Of a DNA stretch of 64,000 nucleotides, positions 17,149 through 26,655 are shown piece after piece. The first letter of the stretch is position 1, and every line of letters starts with the position of its first letter. Position numbers and translations under genes: made by a program. This DNA comes from an uncultured Anaerolineae bacterium (GTDB lineage: Bacteria; Chloroflexota; Anaerolineae; Anaerolineales; Villigracilaceae), in assembly GCA_903838415.1 (NCBI GenBank), contig CAILYI010000211.1, forward strand, positions 1-64,000, given 5' to 3'. The notes below the pieces were generated by a model, which was given only the letters and a program-made list of their open reading frames with translations, was not told where the DNA came from and did not search any database.

Positions 17149-17523
17149 ATGTCCCCACAACGCTGGCTCCTGTTTGCGCTATCGATCGTCATTGGCATCA
17201 GCCTGGGCCTGTATTACGGCTGGGAAGTCAGCCCGGTGCAATATATCGACACCACCCCATCCACCCTGCGCGCCGACTTCCGCACCGATTACACCCTGAT
17301 GGTGGCCGAAACCTTCCAGAGTGAGCAAAACATCGAAAACGCCGCCCGCCGACTCGCCACCCTCGGCAGCCAGCCGCCCGCCCAAATCGCCACCGCCGCG
17401 CTCAACTACGCCCAACAAGCCGGTTACACCCCCGCCGACATCTCCCTGCTACAAAATCTCACCATTGCCCTGCAAGTCTGGCAGCCCGGCGCAGTCGCGC
17501 CAGGCGCCGGGAGCCAGCCATGA
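17149..17523 (+). CDS. Membrane-anchored hypothetical protein, paralogue of next gene
   Basis: A 124-residue protein of unknown function. Residues 5-25 form one hydrophobic N-terminal segment, probably a membrane anchor, leaving a helical extracytoplasmic part. The segment SPVQYIDTTPSTLRADF and what follows it match the N-terminal region of the next gene, so the two are tandem paralogues. The stop overlaps the next start by four bases (ATGA). Translation is probably leaderless from the promoter at 17113-17142. I do not recognise a named family. Confidence 0.7.
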   Translation: MSPQRWLLFALSIVIGISLGLYYGWEVSPVQYIDTTPSTLRADFRTDYTLMVAETFQSEQNIENAARRLATLGSQPPAQIATAALNYAQQAGYTPADISLLQNLTIALQVWQPGAVAPGAGSQP

Positions 17524-18425
17524 GTCCCAAACGCGGCTACTGGTTCCTGTTCACCGGACTGGTGCTTGGCCTGGGCCTCGGCCTGCTGACCGCTTGGGTC
17601 TTTGCGCCGGTCCAATACACCGATACCACCCCCGCCAGCCTGCGCGCCGACTTCAAAGACGAATACCGCGCCATGATCGCCTCGGCCTACAGCGCCACCG
17701 GCAACCTGCAGCGCGCCCAAGCGCGCCTTGCCAACCTGGGCGACGTTGATCCGCTCAAAGCATTGGGCGAACAGGCCCAACGCATGATGGCCAACAACGC
17801 ACCCATGGAAATGACTCAGCGCTTGGCGGATCTGTCCGAAGCGCTGCAGGCGCAAGCTGCAGCCGTTCCCGGCCCAACCGTAGGACAAAACTCCCCGACA
17901 CCTGCCACGCCGTCAAATCTGGCGAATGCCACTCCGGGCGACCAACCCACTCCCAGCGCCACACCCAGCGGCCCGGTCAGCGCCACCTCCGCGCCAGAGA
18001 ACCTCCCCAGCCCCGAGGCGACCTCCGTTTCGCTGCCTTCCCCGGTTTTTACCTTTGCCCCGCGCCCCACACGGACATCCACCCCCACGCCGGGCAAGCC
18101 CTTTGAGCTTGCCAACCAGTCCACCTTCTGTGAAACCAGCCAGCCCGGCCTGCTGCAAGTCAATATCAGCAACAACGCCAACCAGCCCGCCGCAGGGATT
18201 GAACTGATCATCACCTGGTTTGGCGGCGAAGAACACTTCTTCACCGGTCTCAAGCCCGAACTGGGCAATGGCTACGCCGATTTCGTCATGACCGACAAGG
18301 TCGAATACGCGCTCAGCCTGTCCGCGGGCGGTACACGCATCACCGGTCTTACCGCTCCGCTCTGCATCGATGCGGGCGGCAGCGCCTACTCCGGCGGCAT
18401 CCGACTCGAATTCAAGCAACCCTAA
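17520..18425 (+). CDS. Membrane-anchored hypothetical protein with Pro/Thr linker and C-terminal beta domain
   Basis: A 301-residue protein. Residues 1-110 repeat the architecture of the preceding gene: N-terminal hydrophobic anchor (about 8-28), then APVQYTDTTPASLRADF and an Ala-rich helical part. Residues about 118-190 are a low-complexity Pro/Thr/Ser spacer typical of surface proteins. The last 110 residues look like a beta-sandwich (GLLQVNISNNANQPAAGIEL onward). Translationally coupled to its paralogue. Likely faces the cell exterior; function unknown. Confidence 0.75.
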   Translation: MSPKRGYWFLFTGLVLGLGLGLLTAWVFAPVQYTDTTPASLRADFKDEYRAMIASAYSATGNLQRAQARLANLGDVDPLKALGEQAQRMMANNAPMEMTQRLADLSEALQAQAAAVPGPTVGQNSPTPATPSNLANATPGDQPTPSATPSGPVSATSAPENLPSPEATSVSLPSPVFTFAPRPTRTSTPTPGKPFELANQSTFCETSQPGLLQVNISNNANQPAAGIELIITWFGGEEHFFTGLKPELGNGYADFVMTDKVEYALSLSAGGTRITGLTAPLCIDAGGSAYSGGIRLEFKQP

Positions 18426-18466
18426 CCCGAATGGGGAAACCACTTTTATCCACCAAGGGCACGAAG

Positions 18467-18834
18467 GAACACGAATATTTTCTTTACGGCTGCTTCGGCG
18501 AACTTGATTCGCTTGCCACAGAAATTAAGGCGCGCCACAGATCAACGCCGCGCAATTGCATGAAAAGTTCGGGAAAATTCGAGCTATTCGTAGCTGATCT
18601 TGGGTTTTGCGCTGGAGCGAATAGCTTTTTGTCATTCATAAACGATCAAGTGATTGTTGAAATACATTTGCCACGAATATCACGAACAAATCCGAATATA
18701 TTTTTTACGACTCCCCCGGCGAACTTGATTCGCTTGCCACAGAAATTAAGGCGCACATCAGATCAACACAGATGAACGAAGATGTTTTAAAAAAATCCGC
18801 TTTTATCTGCGTTGATCTGTGGTTGAAATAATCC
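18467..18834. repeat. Gene-free stretch with duplicated and CCACAGAT-type intergenic repeats
   Basis: No gene is seen between 18426 and 18983. A 38-bp sequence containing GAACTTGATTCGCTTGCC is perfectly repeated at 18496-18533 and 18717-18754. Around 18756-18831 an imperfect inverted repeat (ATCAACACAGATGAACGAA against GCGTTGATCTGTGG) resembles the element at 49541-49606. These look like dispersed non-coding repeats. Confidence 0.6.
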
Positions 18835-18890
18835 CAGCCTTCACAACCAGACAATTTCGCTTGCCATCTGGTCTGATACCAGTGCAGACA

Positions 18891-18930
18891 AAAACCTGGC
18901 CGACTCGCAAAATTGAGTCGGCCAGGTTTT
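18891..18930 (-). terminator. Intrinsic terminator of the envelope operon
   Basis: A perfect 16-bp stem, AAAACCTGGCCGACTC (18891-18906) with GAGTCGGCCAGGTTTT (18915-18930), and an 8-base loop. It lies downstream of the minus-strand LCP gene that ends at 18984. Confidence 0.88.
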
Positions 18931-18983
18931 GTTATTCCGTGAAATCCACGGCAAAAGGTTTCAGGGTCAGTTTTTTAACGCGC

Positions 18984-20402
18984 CTACGGCATCGGGTTTT
19001 TGTAGGCCCAATCATCCGCCAAAATAAGTTCAATATCCGCCGGGGCTGCCGCATCATATTTATTGCTGATTTGCACACCGCTGGTCAGGTTAAATAGCTG
19101 CTTGAAATACTTGACCAAATATAACCTGCCGCGATGATCGATGACCTGCGTGGCGGCGGGTTGGTAACTGGCGTTATCAACGGCCACCACGTTCAACCCC
19201 TGCGATTTCAGGTAATCAGCCGTGCGTTGGGCCATGCCCGCCACAGAACTTCCATTATAGACGGCGATCGTCGCGCCTTCCTGCTTGGCCAACTCAAGGG
19301 GATCACCGGCTGCCAGCGGACTGAGCGCGCCACTCGAGCTGAAAATTTCGTCACGCAGTTCGCGGATCTTATCCGGAATCGGCTTGAAAATGCTCTGATT
19401 TTCGCCTTTGACCACCACGTTATCGAGCTGCACCATGGTGTAGTCGATCACGCCGCGTTTGATATTCTCCGGCGAAATGTCCTTGGCCAGCATTCCCAGG
19501 CGCATGATCTCGTCAAAGGTCAGGTTGGTTTTCACACCGGTCTGAATATCAGCATAGATGGATGGCGCATTGGCCAACATCGTTGAAAAATTGGCCGGAT
19601 CGAGTACCTTATCGCGCACTGCCAGGATGACTGCCTGCTGACGCTTGGATCGGTCGACATCGCCTCCGTCGGTATGGCGCTGGCGGACATATCCGAGCGC
19701 TTCCACGCCGCCCAACAGATGCGGTCCGGCTGAAAGCATGATCTTATCCGCGCCGGGGCCCATCGGGTCGATGATGATTTTCTTTTCCACAAAGACATTG
19801 ACCTTGCCGATTTCATCAATCAGCTGGGTAAAGGCCCAAAACTCAACCTGGGCATAATACTGCACCGGCACGCCCACCACCTGCTCCACCGTGCGCATGG
19901 CCAGTTCAGGGCCGCCGCCGGGGATTTTGTAAGCTTCGCCGTTATAGTAAGCCGTATTAATCTTGGCATAATTGAATCCGGGAATATTCACCCACAAATC
20001 GCGCGGAACGGACATCATCCCGGCGGTTTTGCTGACCGGATCAATGGTCAGCAGGATCATGGTATCGGAGCGGGCCGGGCCAACACGGTCGGGGCTGACC
20101 TTGCCATTCGGATCAATGACGAGTTCCGTATCCACGCCCATCAGCAGGATGGTAACACGGCTGGCGCCGTCCCAGGTGGGAGGCAGGGCGATATCCGGGG
20201 CTTCGGGGATGGGGGTGGGCAAGCCAGCAGGCGCTTCGGAAGTGGGCGACGTATCGCCGCTGAGGCTGACGCCGGGGATACCGGCGACCGCTTGCATGGT
20301 GACGGTGATGTAACGTACCAGCGCAAAGGCTCCGGCGAAGAAAGCAATCGCCAGAACTGCTACTATTATCGTTTTAATGGAAAGTTTGAATCTAGTTTTC
20401 AT
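18984..20402 (-). CDS. LytR-CpsA-Psr (LCP) family cell-wall ligase with LytR_C domain
   Basis: A 472-residue membrane-anchored protein that in this family transfers lipid-linked glycopolymers to peptidoglycan. Residues about 9-32 are an N-terminal membrane segment. The LCP core (about 80-330) shows ILLMGVD, RSDTMILLTIDP, SVPRDLWVNIPGF with the catalytic Arg, KINTAYYNG and GYVRQRHTDGGDVDRSKRQQ. Residues about 375-465 form a LytR_C domain (IAVYNGSSVAGMAQRTADYLKSQG). It is the last gene of a minus-strand operon and is followed by a strong terminator. Confidence 0.93.
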   Translation of the reverse strand: MKTRFKLSIKTIIVAVLAIAFFAGAFALVRYITVTMQAVAGIPGVSLSGDTSPTSEAPAGLPTPIPEAPDIALPPTWDGASRVTILLMGVDTELVIDPNGKVSPDRVGPARSDTMILLTIDPVSKTAGMMSVPRDLWVNIPGFNYAKINTAYYNGEAYKIPGGGPELAMRTVEQVVGVPVQYYAQVEFWAFTQLIDEIGKVNVFVEKKIIIDPMGPGADKIMLSAGPHLLGGVEALGYVRQRHTDGGDVDRSKRQQAVILAVRDKVLDPANFSTMLANAPSIYADIQTGVKTNLTFDEIMRLGMLAKDISPENIKRGVIDYTMVQLDNVVVKGENQSIFKPIPDKIRELRDEIFSSSGALSPLAAGDPLELAKQEGATIAVYNGSSVAGMAQRTADYLKSQGLNVVAVDNASYQPAATQVIDHRGRLYLVKYFKQLFNLTSGVQISNKYDAAAPADIELILADDWAYKNPMP

Positions 20403-20437
20403 AGTTTTTCTTGGGAGCGGCGCAAGTGAGGGACGGA

Positions 20438-21019
20438 TTATTCGGGCTTGAGATAGACCATCCCAACGCCGAGTTTTTCAAGGCCGAGACTGGCCCAGTA
20501 TTGCATTAACGCGGAATCAGTTTCAAGGGCTTTCATCAAGCCGGGAATGGCGTTTGGATCTTTGATTTCAGCCAAAGCGCGGACAGCTTCCAACTTGGCG
20601 GAACTTTGTCCGTTTTTTAGCATATCCAGCAGCGCAGAAGTAGCCGGTATGCCAATCAAAATGAGTGCATTGGAAGCCAGCTTGGCGGTCAACGAGTCCG
20701 GGTCTGACAGCACCCGGATGAGCGGCGAAACGGCGGCAGGGACGGGGTGGTGACAGAAAGCCATTGCAGCGGCCTGACGCACTTCGTCAGATTCATCTCG
20801 CAGCGCGGCGATCAAGTCAGGGATGATTTCATCCACATTGGCAAACCCGGCCAGCGCCCGGATGGCCCACCAGCGCACATCGTCAATTTCTGTTTTTAAC
20901 AGGGGTCGCAGAGCGTCGAGCCCGGCCTGCCCAAGTTCTGGCAGGCGAAGCGCGGCTTGTTCGGAACGCGCATCATCGCCGCTGACCAGCTCGGCGCACA
21001 GGTATTCCAGTTCGGTCAT
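20438..21019 (-). CDS. HEAT-repeat protein
   Basis: A 193-residue protein made of four to five HEAT repeats, for example DDVRWWAIRALAGFANVDEIIPDLIAALRD and DSLTAKLASNALILIGIPATSALLDMLKNG. Such solenoids bind partner proteins. The ATG at 21017-21019 follows the stop of the Trm112-like gene by one base (TAGCATG), so translation is coupled. An open frame reaches further up but lies inside the preceding gene. Specific role unknown. Confidence 0.85.
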   Translation of the reverse strand: MTELEYLCAELVSGDDARSEQAALRLPELGQAGLDALRPLLKTEIDDVRWWAIRALAGFANVDEIIPDLIAALRDESDEVRQAAAMAFCHHPVPAAVSPLIRVLSDPDSLTAKLASNALILIGIPATSALLDMLKNGQSSAKLEAVRALAEIKDPNAIPGLMKALETDSALMQYWASLGLEKLGVGMVYLKPE

Positions 21020-21020
21020 G

Positions 21021-21239
21021 CTAACGGGCAGGCGGGGGAACGGGCAGGTTTTCAGCCGCAGTTTTGACCCATTTATCGCCCTCGTCAATCAACATCACCG
21101 GGATGTCATCGACAATCGGGTATTTGCGGCCACAATCCTGGCACACCAGCCAGGTTTCATGCGTCAGGCTGAGCAATCCATCTTTTTCACGCACACATGC
21201 CGGGCAGCGCAGGATTTCGAGAAGTTCTTGAGAGACCAT
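21021..21239 (-). CDS. Trm112/YcaR-like zinc-ribbon protein
   Basis: A 72-residue protein of the Trm112p-like (UPF0434) family. Zinc-ribbon cysteines are CPAC near residue 12 and CQDCG near residue 37, followed by RKYPIVDDIPVMLID, the family hallmark. Eukaryotic and archaeal relatives activate methyltransferases; bacterial partners are not settled. The ATG at 21237-21239 with GGAG upstream is preferred to a longer frame. It is coupled to the HEAT gene. Confidence 0.9.
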   Translation of the reverse strand: MVSQELLEILRCPACVREKDGLLSLTHETWLVCQDCGRKYPIVDDIPVMLIDEGDKWVKTAAENLPVPPPAR

Positions 21240-21317
21240 ATATTTCTCCTTAATTTTGCAGGGACGGTGTCCGTCTCTGCCACGATGAGGCAAGATCGGC
21301 AAAAATTGTACCACGCA

Positions 21318-23228
21318 TCAAGGGTTCTGCTGACACCAGCCCTTCTTCTTCAGGATTTTCTCAGGGTCTTTGACGTCCGGGCCGTATTCACAGGCGTCCG
21401 CCCAGGGTTGGTATTGGGTCATGAATTTATCCACAAACCAGATTTTGTTGTCGCGCATGACGATGCGGTTGAGGGTCACGTCCGCGCCCTCCGAAGCGTA
21501 GTCAACATGCTTGACCGAGCCCGGTTCGGCATCAGGGTTGAAGGTGATGGTGGGCGGCAACGCTGGGACAATATTCGTCGGGCCGGTGGTATCCCATTGC
21601 ACGGTGCGGCCATCGGGCGTGGAAAAGAGCTTCCAGGTCAGGGAGCGCGTTTCCAGGTCGAAGAACGTTTCCATCAACAACCAGTAGGGCGTGTCATTGA
21701 TGAATTTGAAATCGATCAGCGGGAAATAGACGGTGGCGTCAAACCCGGCCAGAGACGGATCGTCGCTGCCGCCCGGGCGTTGTTCATAATAAAATACGCG
21801 GTAAGCATGCGCATGGCGCTCCACAACCGGAAAGCCGCCGAAGAAAACGGTGCGGAACAGGGTGGTACTGACCTGGCAGACACCGCCGCCGACGCCCTTG
21901 ATGGTCTTGCCATTGTAAATAATTAGCGCCTCGGCAAAACCGTTATCCAGGCTGACATCGCCCATGTATTGGCCCATCGAAAAAGTCGCGCCAGGCGCAA
22001 CCAGCAGTCCCTGGAATTTGGAAGCAGCCGTCTCGATATTTTTCAAACGCGCTTCGCTCGAGCCCCAAAAGTACGTTGTCTGGGAACTGACCAGCTGCGT
22101 GATGCCCAACTGCTGACTGGTGGCCGTATCCGCCACTTTGGGCTGGGTGGTGTTGACACGCAAAAGCGCCGAGGATTGGCCGGTGCCAATCGCCTGCAGA
22201 ATGTCATCCAGCGAACCATCGATATCCGTTTGCAGGCCGATCAAAGAGGCCTGGATGGGCTGCAGTTGGCCGGTTTCTTCATTAAATGTGAAACGCGCAT
22301 CGGCTTCAGCGCGATTTACCTGCTTGGAAATGGATTCCAACAACGTCCGGAGTTGATTCCGATCCAACTGGACAACGTACTGTGACCCGGGGCCGGTTCC
22401 GAGGCGCCCGACCTGCAGCATGGGCGCCAATTCTGACGGCTGTATCTGCCAGGGACCGGGATCGCCGCTGCGCGCATCGGGCAGCGAAATGGTAAAAGGC
22501 CCAGAAAGCAGGCGCCGGGCGTCTTCCGCCTGCACGGACGCATCCATGACCTGCGGTTCCTGGTCTTGAATCGCCAGCGGCACTTCCCCATCCCGGAAGG
22601 CGCGCATTTGGGCGTGCAGGGCCACCAGTGTGGCTTCCAGATTCAGATGGCGACCCACCTGTCCGGGTTGGGATGCAACGTCCACGCCATTGATCACCAG
22701 GCTGGCTTCAACCACAGGTTTATCCACCTGTTGCGCCAGGCTTTGCAGATATAAATAGGCAATGCGCTGGTCAAACAAAATGACCGGCGGCAAGACCACT
22801 CCAACTTGCGCGGCATTCAACTGGTTGTTGAGATTCTCAAACCAGCCGCCCTCGCGTCCAAAGTCAAAAGCGAGCTGCGCCGAAGCCGCCGGATCGAGCG
22901 TCATGCCCAGTTGGGATGGAGTCTCGATCTTCACGTTTTGCCCATCGCGGAAAACGATCCGTCCGCTGGATGGGAAAGTCAGCGCCGCTTTGAGCGTGAT
23001 CGCGGCAGCATCGCGTTTCATGCCTGAAACATCCACCCCGGCCACATTGACGCCGGGAAAAATGCGTCCGGAATAAATCACGCGGTAGCCCAGCGACAGG
23101 ATAAAAACGACCAGCAGGAAAAACGAGACTCCCCCCAGCAAAGCGACAGCCATTTGAATCGCAACAGCACCGGTTTCACGGCGTTTTCTGGGAGCGCGGA
23201 CAAAACGAACTGGGGTGGTGATGGACAT
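21318..23228 (-). CDS. VanW family protein with peptidoglycan-binding-like repeats
   Basis: A 636-residue envelope protein. One membrane segment near residues 25-50 anchors it. Residues about 60-380 hold two YoaR/PG_binding_4-type domains (PGVNVAGVDVSGMKRDAAAITL). The VanW domain (about 400-530) has the family signature GVGGGVCQVSTTLFRTVFFGGFPVVERHAH. The C-terminus may be a G5-like beta tail. VanW proteins occur with glycopeptide-resistance genes and in many Gram-positive-type envelopes, but their biochemical role is not known. In an operon with NnrU-like, Trm112-like, HEAT and LCP genes. Confidence 0.93.
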   Translation of the reverse strand: MSITTPVRFVRAPRKRRETGAVAIQMAVALLGGVSFFLLVVFILSLGYRVIYSGRIFPGVNVAGVDVSGMKRDAAAITLKAALTFPSSGRIVFRDGQNVKIETPSQLGMTLDPAASAQLAFDFGREGGWFENLNNQLNAAQVGVVLPPVILFDQRIAYLYLQSLAQQVDKPVVEASLVINGVDVASQPGQVGRHLNLEATLVALHAQMRAFRDGEVPLAIQDQEPQVMDASVQAEDARRLLSGPFTISLPDARSGDPGPWQIQPSELAPMLQVGRLGTGPGSQYVVQLDRNQLRTLLESISKQVNRAEADARFTFNEETGQLQPIQASLIGLQTDIDGSLDDILQAIGTGQSSALLRVNTTQPKVADTATSQQLGITQLVSSQTTYFWGSSEARLKNIETAASKFQGLLVAPGATFSMGQYMGDVSLDNGFAEALIIYNGKTIKGVGGGVCQVSTTLFRTVFFGGFPVVERHAHAYRVFYYEQRPGGSDDPSLAGFDATVYFPLIDFKFINDTPYWLLMETFFDLETRSLTWKLFSTPDGRTVQWDTTGPTNIVPALPPTITFNPDAEPGSVKHVDYASEGADVTLNRIVMRDNKIWFVDKFMTQYQPWADACEYGPDVKDPEKILKKKGWCQQNP

Positions 23229-23240
23229 AGGATTTTTTCT

Positions 23241-23843
23241 TTAACGCTGCCAGCGTGGCAGCAGCATCGGCGTTTTGGCTTTATAGTCGGCATAGGCTGC
23301 GCCGAAATCTCTCAGCAGCTTGCGCTCCTCAAAGTATGCGCCAATCACAATATAAATGGAGAAAATAATCCACAAAGCCAGGCGGTTGAGCGTCATTTCG
23401 GGCGAGAACCAGATAAAAATCAACCCGGCTGTATATAACGGGTGGCGGACGTAAGCATATAATCCGCCTGTGACCAGCTCGCCCGCTTTGGCGTCTTCAT
23501 AATAAGGGGATAACTGCGCCAACCCGGCAAATTCCATCGGCCCGGTCTGCATCACCCCGGCGATCAGGGCGAAGACGGCCAAACCCTGCACAACCGTCAT
23601 CAGATATACCCAAGGCGCCGGGAGGCTGTAAAGCACCCGGTCTGGAAACGTAACCAGCATCAGGAAAACCGGTCCCAGGCTGGCAATCGCAAAAACGTTA
23701 TAGGAAAACCGATACAACCGGTAAAAAGCCGCCGCGCCAAAGAGAGAACGGACCGAATGCTTAAATCCATGCGAGGCAAGGATGGAATGCACCAGTCCCC
23801 ACAAGACAGACGCGCCTATCAAATAGATTGTTCCCGTCATCAT
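23241..23843 (-). CDS. NnrU/isoprenylcysteine methyltransferase-like membrane protein
   Basis: A 200-residue integral membrane protein with five to six hydrophobic segments. The C-terminal YVRHPLYTAGLIFIW, followed by EERKLLRDFGAAYADYKAKTP, is the conserved active-site pattern of the ICMT/PEMT/NnrU superfamily, whose characterised members methylate lipids or protein C-termini with SAM. The substrate here is unknown. The frame opens at an ATG at 23864; I chose the double ATG at 23838-23843, which has AGG upstream and matches the usual N-terminus better. It is 12 bases from the VanW gene. Confidence 0.8.
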   Translation of the reverse strand: MMTGTIYLIGASVLWGLVHSILASHGFKHSVRSLFGAAAFYRLYRFSYNVFAIASLGPVFLMLVTFPDRVLYSLPAPWVYLMTVVQGLAVFALIAGVMQTGPMEFAGLAQLSPYYEDAKAGELVTGGLYAYVRHPLYTAGLIFIWFSPEMTLNRLALWIIFSIYIVIGAYFEERKLLRDFGAAYADYKAKTPMLLPRWQR

Positions 23844-23896
23844 AACACACCTGTTTTCGAGCAATATGAGTCTCGCAACCCCCTCACTCCCCCGGA

Positions 23897-26488
23897 TTAT
23901 TCCGCACCAAAAGCCGGGAGCTCGTAAACATCTCCGCCGCCGCGAATCAGATAAAACGGCTGCCAGGCCACGCCAAAAACCTGCACATAAACGTCGCTTT
24001 TCTTGGCCACAATCGGGATGTCGCTGACCTGGTTGACCACCGCCGACCAGCGCTCGGTGGCATCCTGAATTGCCTGCGCGCGTTTCTGTTGAAGTTCCTG
24101 CAGTTGCGCCTGGAATTGCTGGATCGCATCGAGTGATTCGTCCACATCCGCCTTGGCTTGCTCAGTCAGGCGGCGCTTGGTGATTTGCGTGGTCAGGCTT
24201 TTCTTGCGTCCAAAACCGAGCAGCCCGGCGCCCAGTTCGGCCAGGTTGCCGCCTTCTTCCAGCTTGCGCTGGCTGAGAACGACCTGATCCTGATTCAATT
24301 CGCGCTGTTCGCGGCTGAGCTTATCATTTAACGCGGCAATCTGCCGGTCGATGGCTGCCGTCAGTTTGGCAATCTCGGCGTCGCGGCCCTGGCGGGCGGC
24401 ATCCGAACAGGCGGTGCGAAATTCCGCGGGAGAAATATCCGGCCCGGCGTACACTTTGAGCGCTTCATTGGCGCGCACCGTCACCTGCGTGGTGCGGAAA
24501 ACCCAGTCGGTGAAATCTTTTTCTAGCGCGGTCAACAATTTGGCATCGCCAAAGGGCGCATCCGGCGTGACAAAACGGGCCTGCGGCGAGGGTTGACTGT
24601 CCAATTTTTCCATGCCCGGCCCATCATACGGGAAATTTTCCCAGCGCACCATGCCACGTTTATCGAGCGTATCCACCAGCGCATCGCGCACAATTTCGTT
24701 GTCAAGCCCATAGCGCCGGTCAAAGAAACGCACCTTCGCCGAAGCCAGCAAAGTCGGGCGGTAGAGCACCGCTTCAAGACGCGAATCGACCGGCATGGGT
24801 TCGCCCGCGGTCTTGAAAGACTGCGTCAGGCTGTAGTTGACAGGCAAAAAATATTCAGAAATCCCGGCTGGAAGATCGGGCCGGGTCTGGCTGCCTTCCA
24901 GGTCGGGCGGCGCAGCTTGACGGTTGACCGCTGGAGTCTGACTCGCTTCCAGACTCTTCTCCGCCACGATAACGGGAACCGCTTGAAAGTGGGATAAGTC
25001 GGACTCAGCCGGGGCCGGTTGGACCGTTTCGGGGGCGGAATCCAACCCAAAAGCGACGGATTCGTCTGGCGCTTTTTCCGGATTCTTTGGCGCACTCGCC
25101 CCCGCCAGCTGATTCAGCGCCGGTATCTGTGGACGAGTCAGCGGCCCGGCCAGAAAATTCATCGTCCAGCGCGTCTGGAACAAGACCGGGCCGCTGGAGT
25201 GGATGTTATGCAGCAGAAAAACGCGCTTCCCAAGCGCCGAGATGATGTCGCTGTAGGCGTTGCGGTCGAGATCGGCGCTGGCCGCCTGCAGCCCATCGAG
25301 CAGACGGTTTTTGTCATATTCCGTTTGAAGCTTGCCGATAAACCACGACCCGGCATTGGAGAGCGCCTTGTAATCGACATCGATCGGGTTTTGCGTGGCA
25401 AGCACCAGCCCCACGCCAAAAGCGCGGGCCTGCTTCAGCATTCGCAGCAGCGGCGCTTTGCTGGATGGCATGCCCTTGGGCGGCAGATAGCCGAAAAGTT
25501 CATCAAAATAAAGCAGCGAACGCAGCGACGTTGAGCCGCTCTGCGTGCGCATCCAGGTTTCGATTGAAACGAGCAGCAGCGTGACGAAAAACATGCGCTC
25601 GCCTTCGCTCAAATGCGCGATATAGAAAACACTGTGGCGTGGACGACCATCCGCGGCAAACAGCAGCGATTTAATATCCATCGGCGCGCCTTCGCGCCAG
25701 GCCTGAAAAGAAGGCGATGCCAGGATGTTATTGAGCGTCATCGCCAGCACGGTGCGATCTTTGGACGAAAAAAAATTTTCCACCGGGAAGGCACCCAGTT
25801 TTTCAAAAGGCGGCGTCTGCACCTGCAGAATGAGTTCGGTCAGGTCGAGGCTTTTGCCGTGGCTCCAGGCATATTCAAAGATGTTGGAGATGAGAATGTG
25901 CTCGCGTGAGCGCAGCGGATCGATATCGTCATAGCCCACCAGGCCCAGCAAGGCGGTCACCGTGCTGGAGATTTTCTCGCGCAAAATTTCCTTGTTGCCT
26001 TCCCACGGCAGCTGCGGCGATTCGAGCGAAGACAGCACGCTGATTTGCAATCCGGCATCCGAGCCGGGCGTATAAACGGCATACTGGGCGGCATTCGCCA
26101 GCGCGCGCATACGTTCCTGATCGATGCCCCAATCAGCCAGGCCCTGTTTCCATTGGGCGGCGGTTTCAGCGGCGGCAGTTTCCACCGCTTTGCCCTGCCG
26201 CCGGATGGTATCGGCGTCCAACCAGGGCTGGAAATCTTGCGGAGCCAGGTCGGGAAAATGTAAAAGTAGATTGGTCAGGTCGCCTTTGGGATCAATCAAA
26301 ATGGCGGGGATGCCCTGTAAAGCGGCTTCTTCCATCAGCCCGAGGCACAGGCCGGTTTTGCCGGACCCGGTCATGCCGGTGATGACGGCGTGGGTGGTCA
26401 GGTCAGTGGGATCATAAAATAAGGAATCATCGCTCGCGCGGGAATTTTTAAGATCATATTTGCGCCCAAGATAAAACTGATCTGTCAT
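23897..26488 (-). CDS. HerA-like/DUF87 ATP-binding protein
   Basis: An 863-residue ATPase of the HerA-FtsK class. Residues about 1-400 hold the motor with Walker A ITGMTGSGKTGLC, Walker B ALLYFDELFGYLPP and a sensor-like VLATQNPIDVDYKAL, the last being typical of HerA/VirB4-like proteins. The C-terminal third is charged and helical (SREQRELNQDQVVLSQRKLEEG), probably coiled coil, and ends in a short beta segment. The ATG at 26486-26488 is chosen on GGAG. It heads a minus-strand operon of envelope genes. Related proteins move DNA or proteins; no partner NurA nuclease gene is nearby. Confidence 0.85.
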   Translation of the reverse strand: MTDQFYLGRKYDLKNSRASDDSLFYDPTDLTTHAVITGMTGSGKTGLCLGLMEEAALQGIPAILIDPKGDLTNLLLHFPDLAPQDFQPWLDADTIRRQGKAVETAAAETAAQWKQGLADWGIDQERMRALANAAQYAVYTPGSDAGLQISVLSSLESPQLPWEGNKEILREKISSTVTALLGLVGYDDIDPLRSREHILISNIFEYAWSHGKSLDLTELILQVQTPPFEKLGAFPVENFFSSKDRTVLAMTLNNILASPSFQAWREGAPMDIKSLLFAADGRPRHSVFYIAHLSEGERMFFVTLLLVSIETWMRTQSGSTSLRSLLYFDELFGYLPPKGMPSSKAPLLRMLKQARAFGVGLVLATQNPIDVDYKALSNAGSWFIGKLQTEYDKNRLLDGLQAASADLDRNAYSDIISALGKRVFLLHNIHSSGPVLFQTRWTMNFLAGPLTRPQIPALNQLAGASAPKNPEKAPDESVAFGLDSAPETVQPAPAESDLSHFQAVPVIVAEKSLEASQTPAVNRQAAPPDLEGSQTRPDLPAGISEYFLPVNYSLTQSFKTAGEPMPVDSRLEAVLYRPTLLASAKVRFFDRRYGLDNEIVRDALVDTLDKRGMVRWENFPYDGPGMEKLDSQPSPQARFVTPDAPFGDAKLLTALEKDFTDWVFRTTQVTVRANEALKVYAGPDISPAEFRTACSDAARQGRDAEIAKLTAAIDRQIAALNDKLSREQRELNQDQVVLSQRKLEEGGNLAELGAGLLGFGRKKSLTTQITKRRLTEQAKADVDESLDAIQQFQAQLQELQQKRAQAIQDATERWSAVVNQVSDIPIVAKKSDVYVQVFGVAWQPFYLIRGGGDVYELPAFGAE

Positions 26489-26611
26489 GGCAGGCTCCTG
26501 ATAAAACAAGAAACGCAAAACGAAATGGGGCCGCGTTTTACGTTTTATTTAGTACGAATTTACTCTGATTCGCTTAAAAATGCAAGCAGTGTAGAACATT
26601 TGAACGAAAAA

Positions 26612-26638
26612 GCGGGGCGACTGTAAAAGTCGCCCCGC
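26612..26638 (-). terminator. Intrinsic terminator of the sigma factor operon
   Basis: An 11-bp stem GCGGGGCGACT (26612-26622) with AGTCGCCCCGC (26628-26638) is followed in the minus direction by a U-rich run. It follows the DUF5667 gene. Confidence 0.85.
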
Positions 26639-26655
26639 CGCTGATCTGCGTTCAA

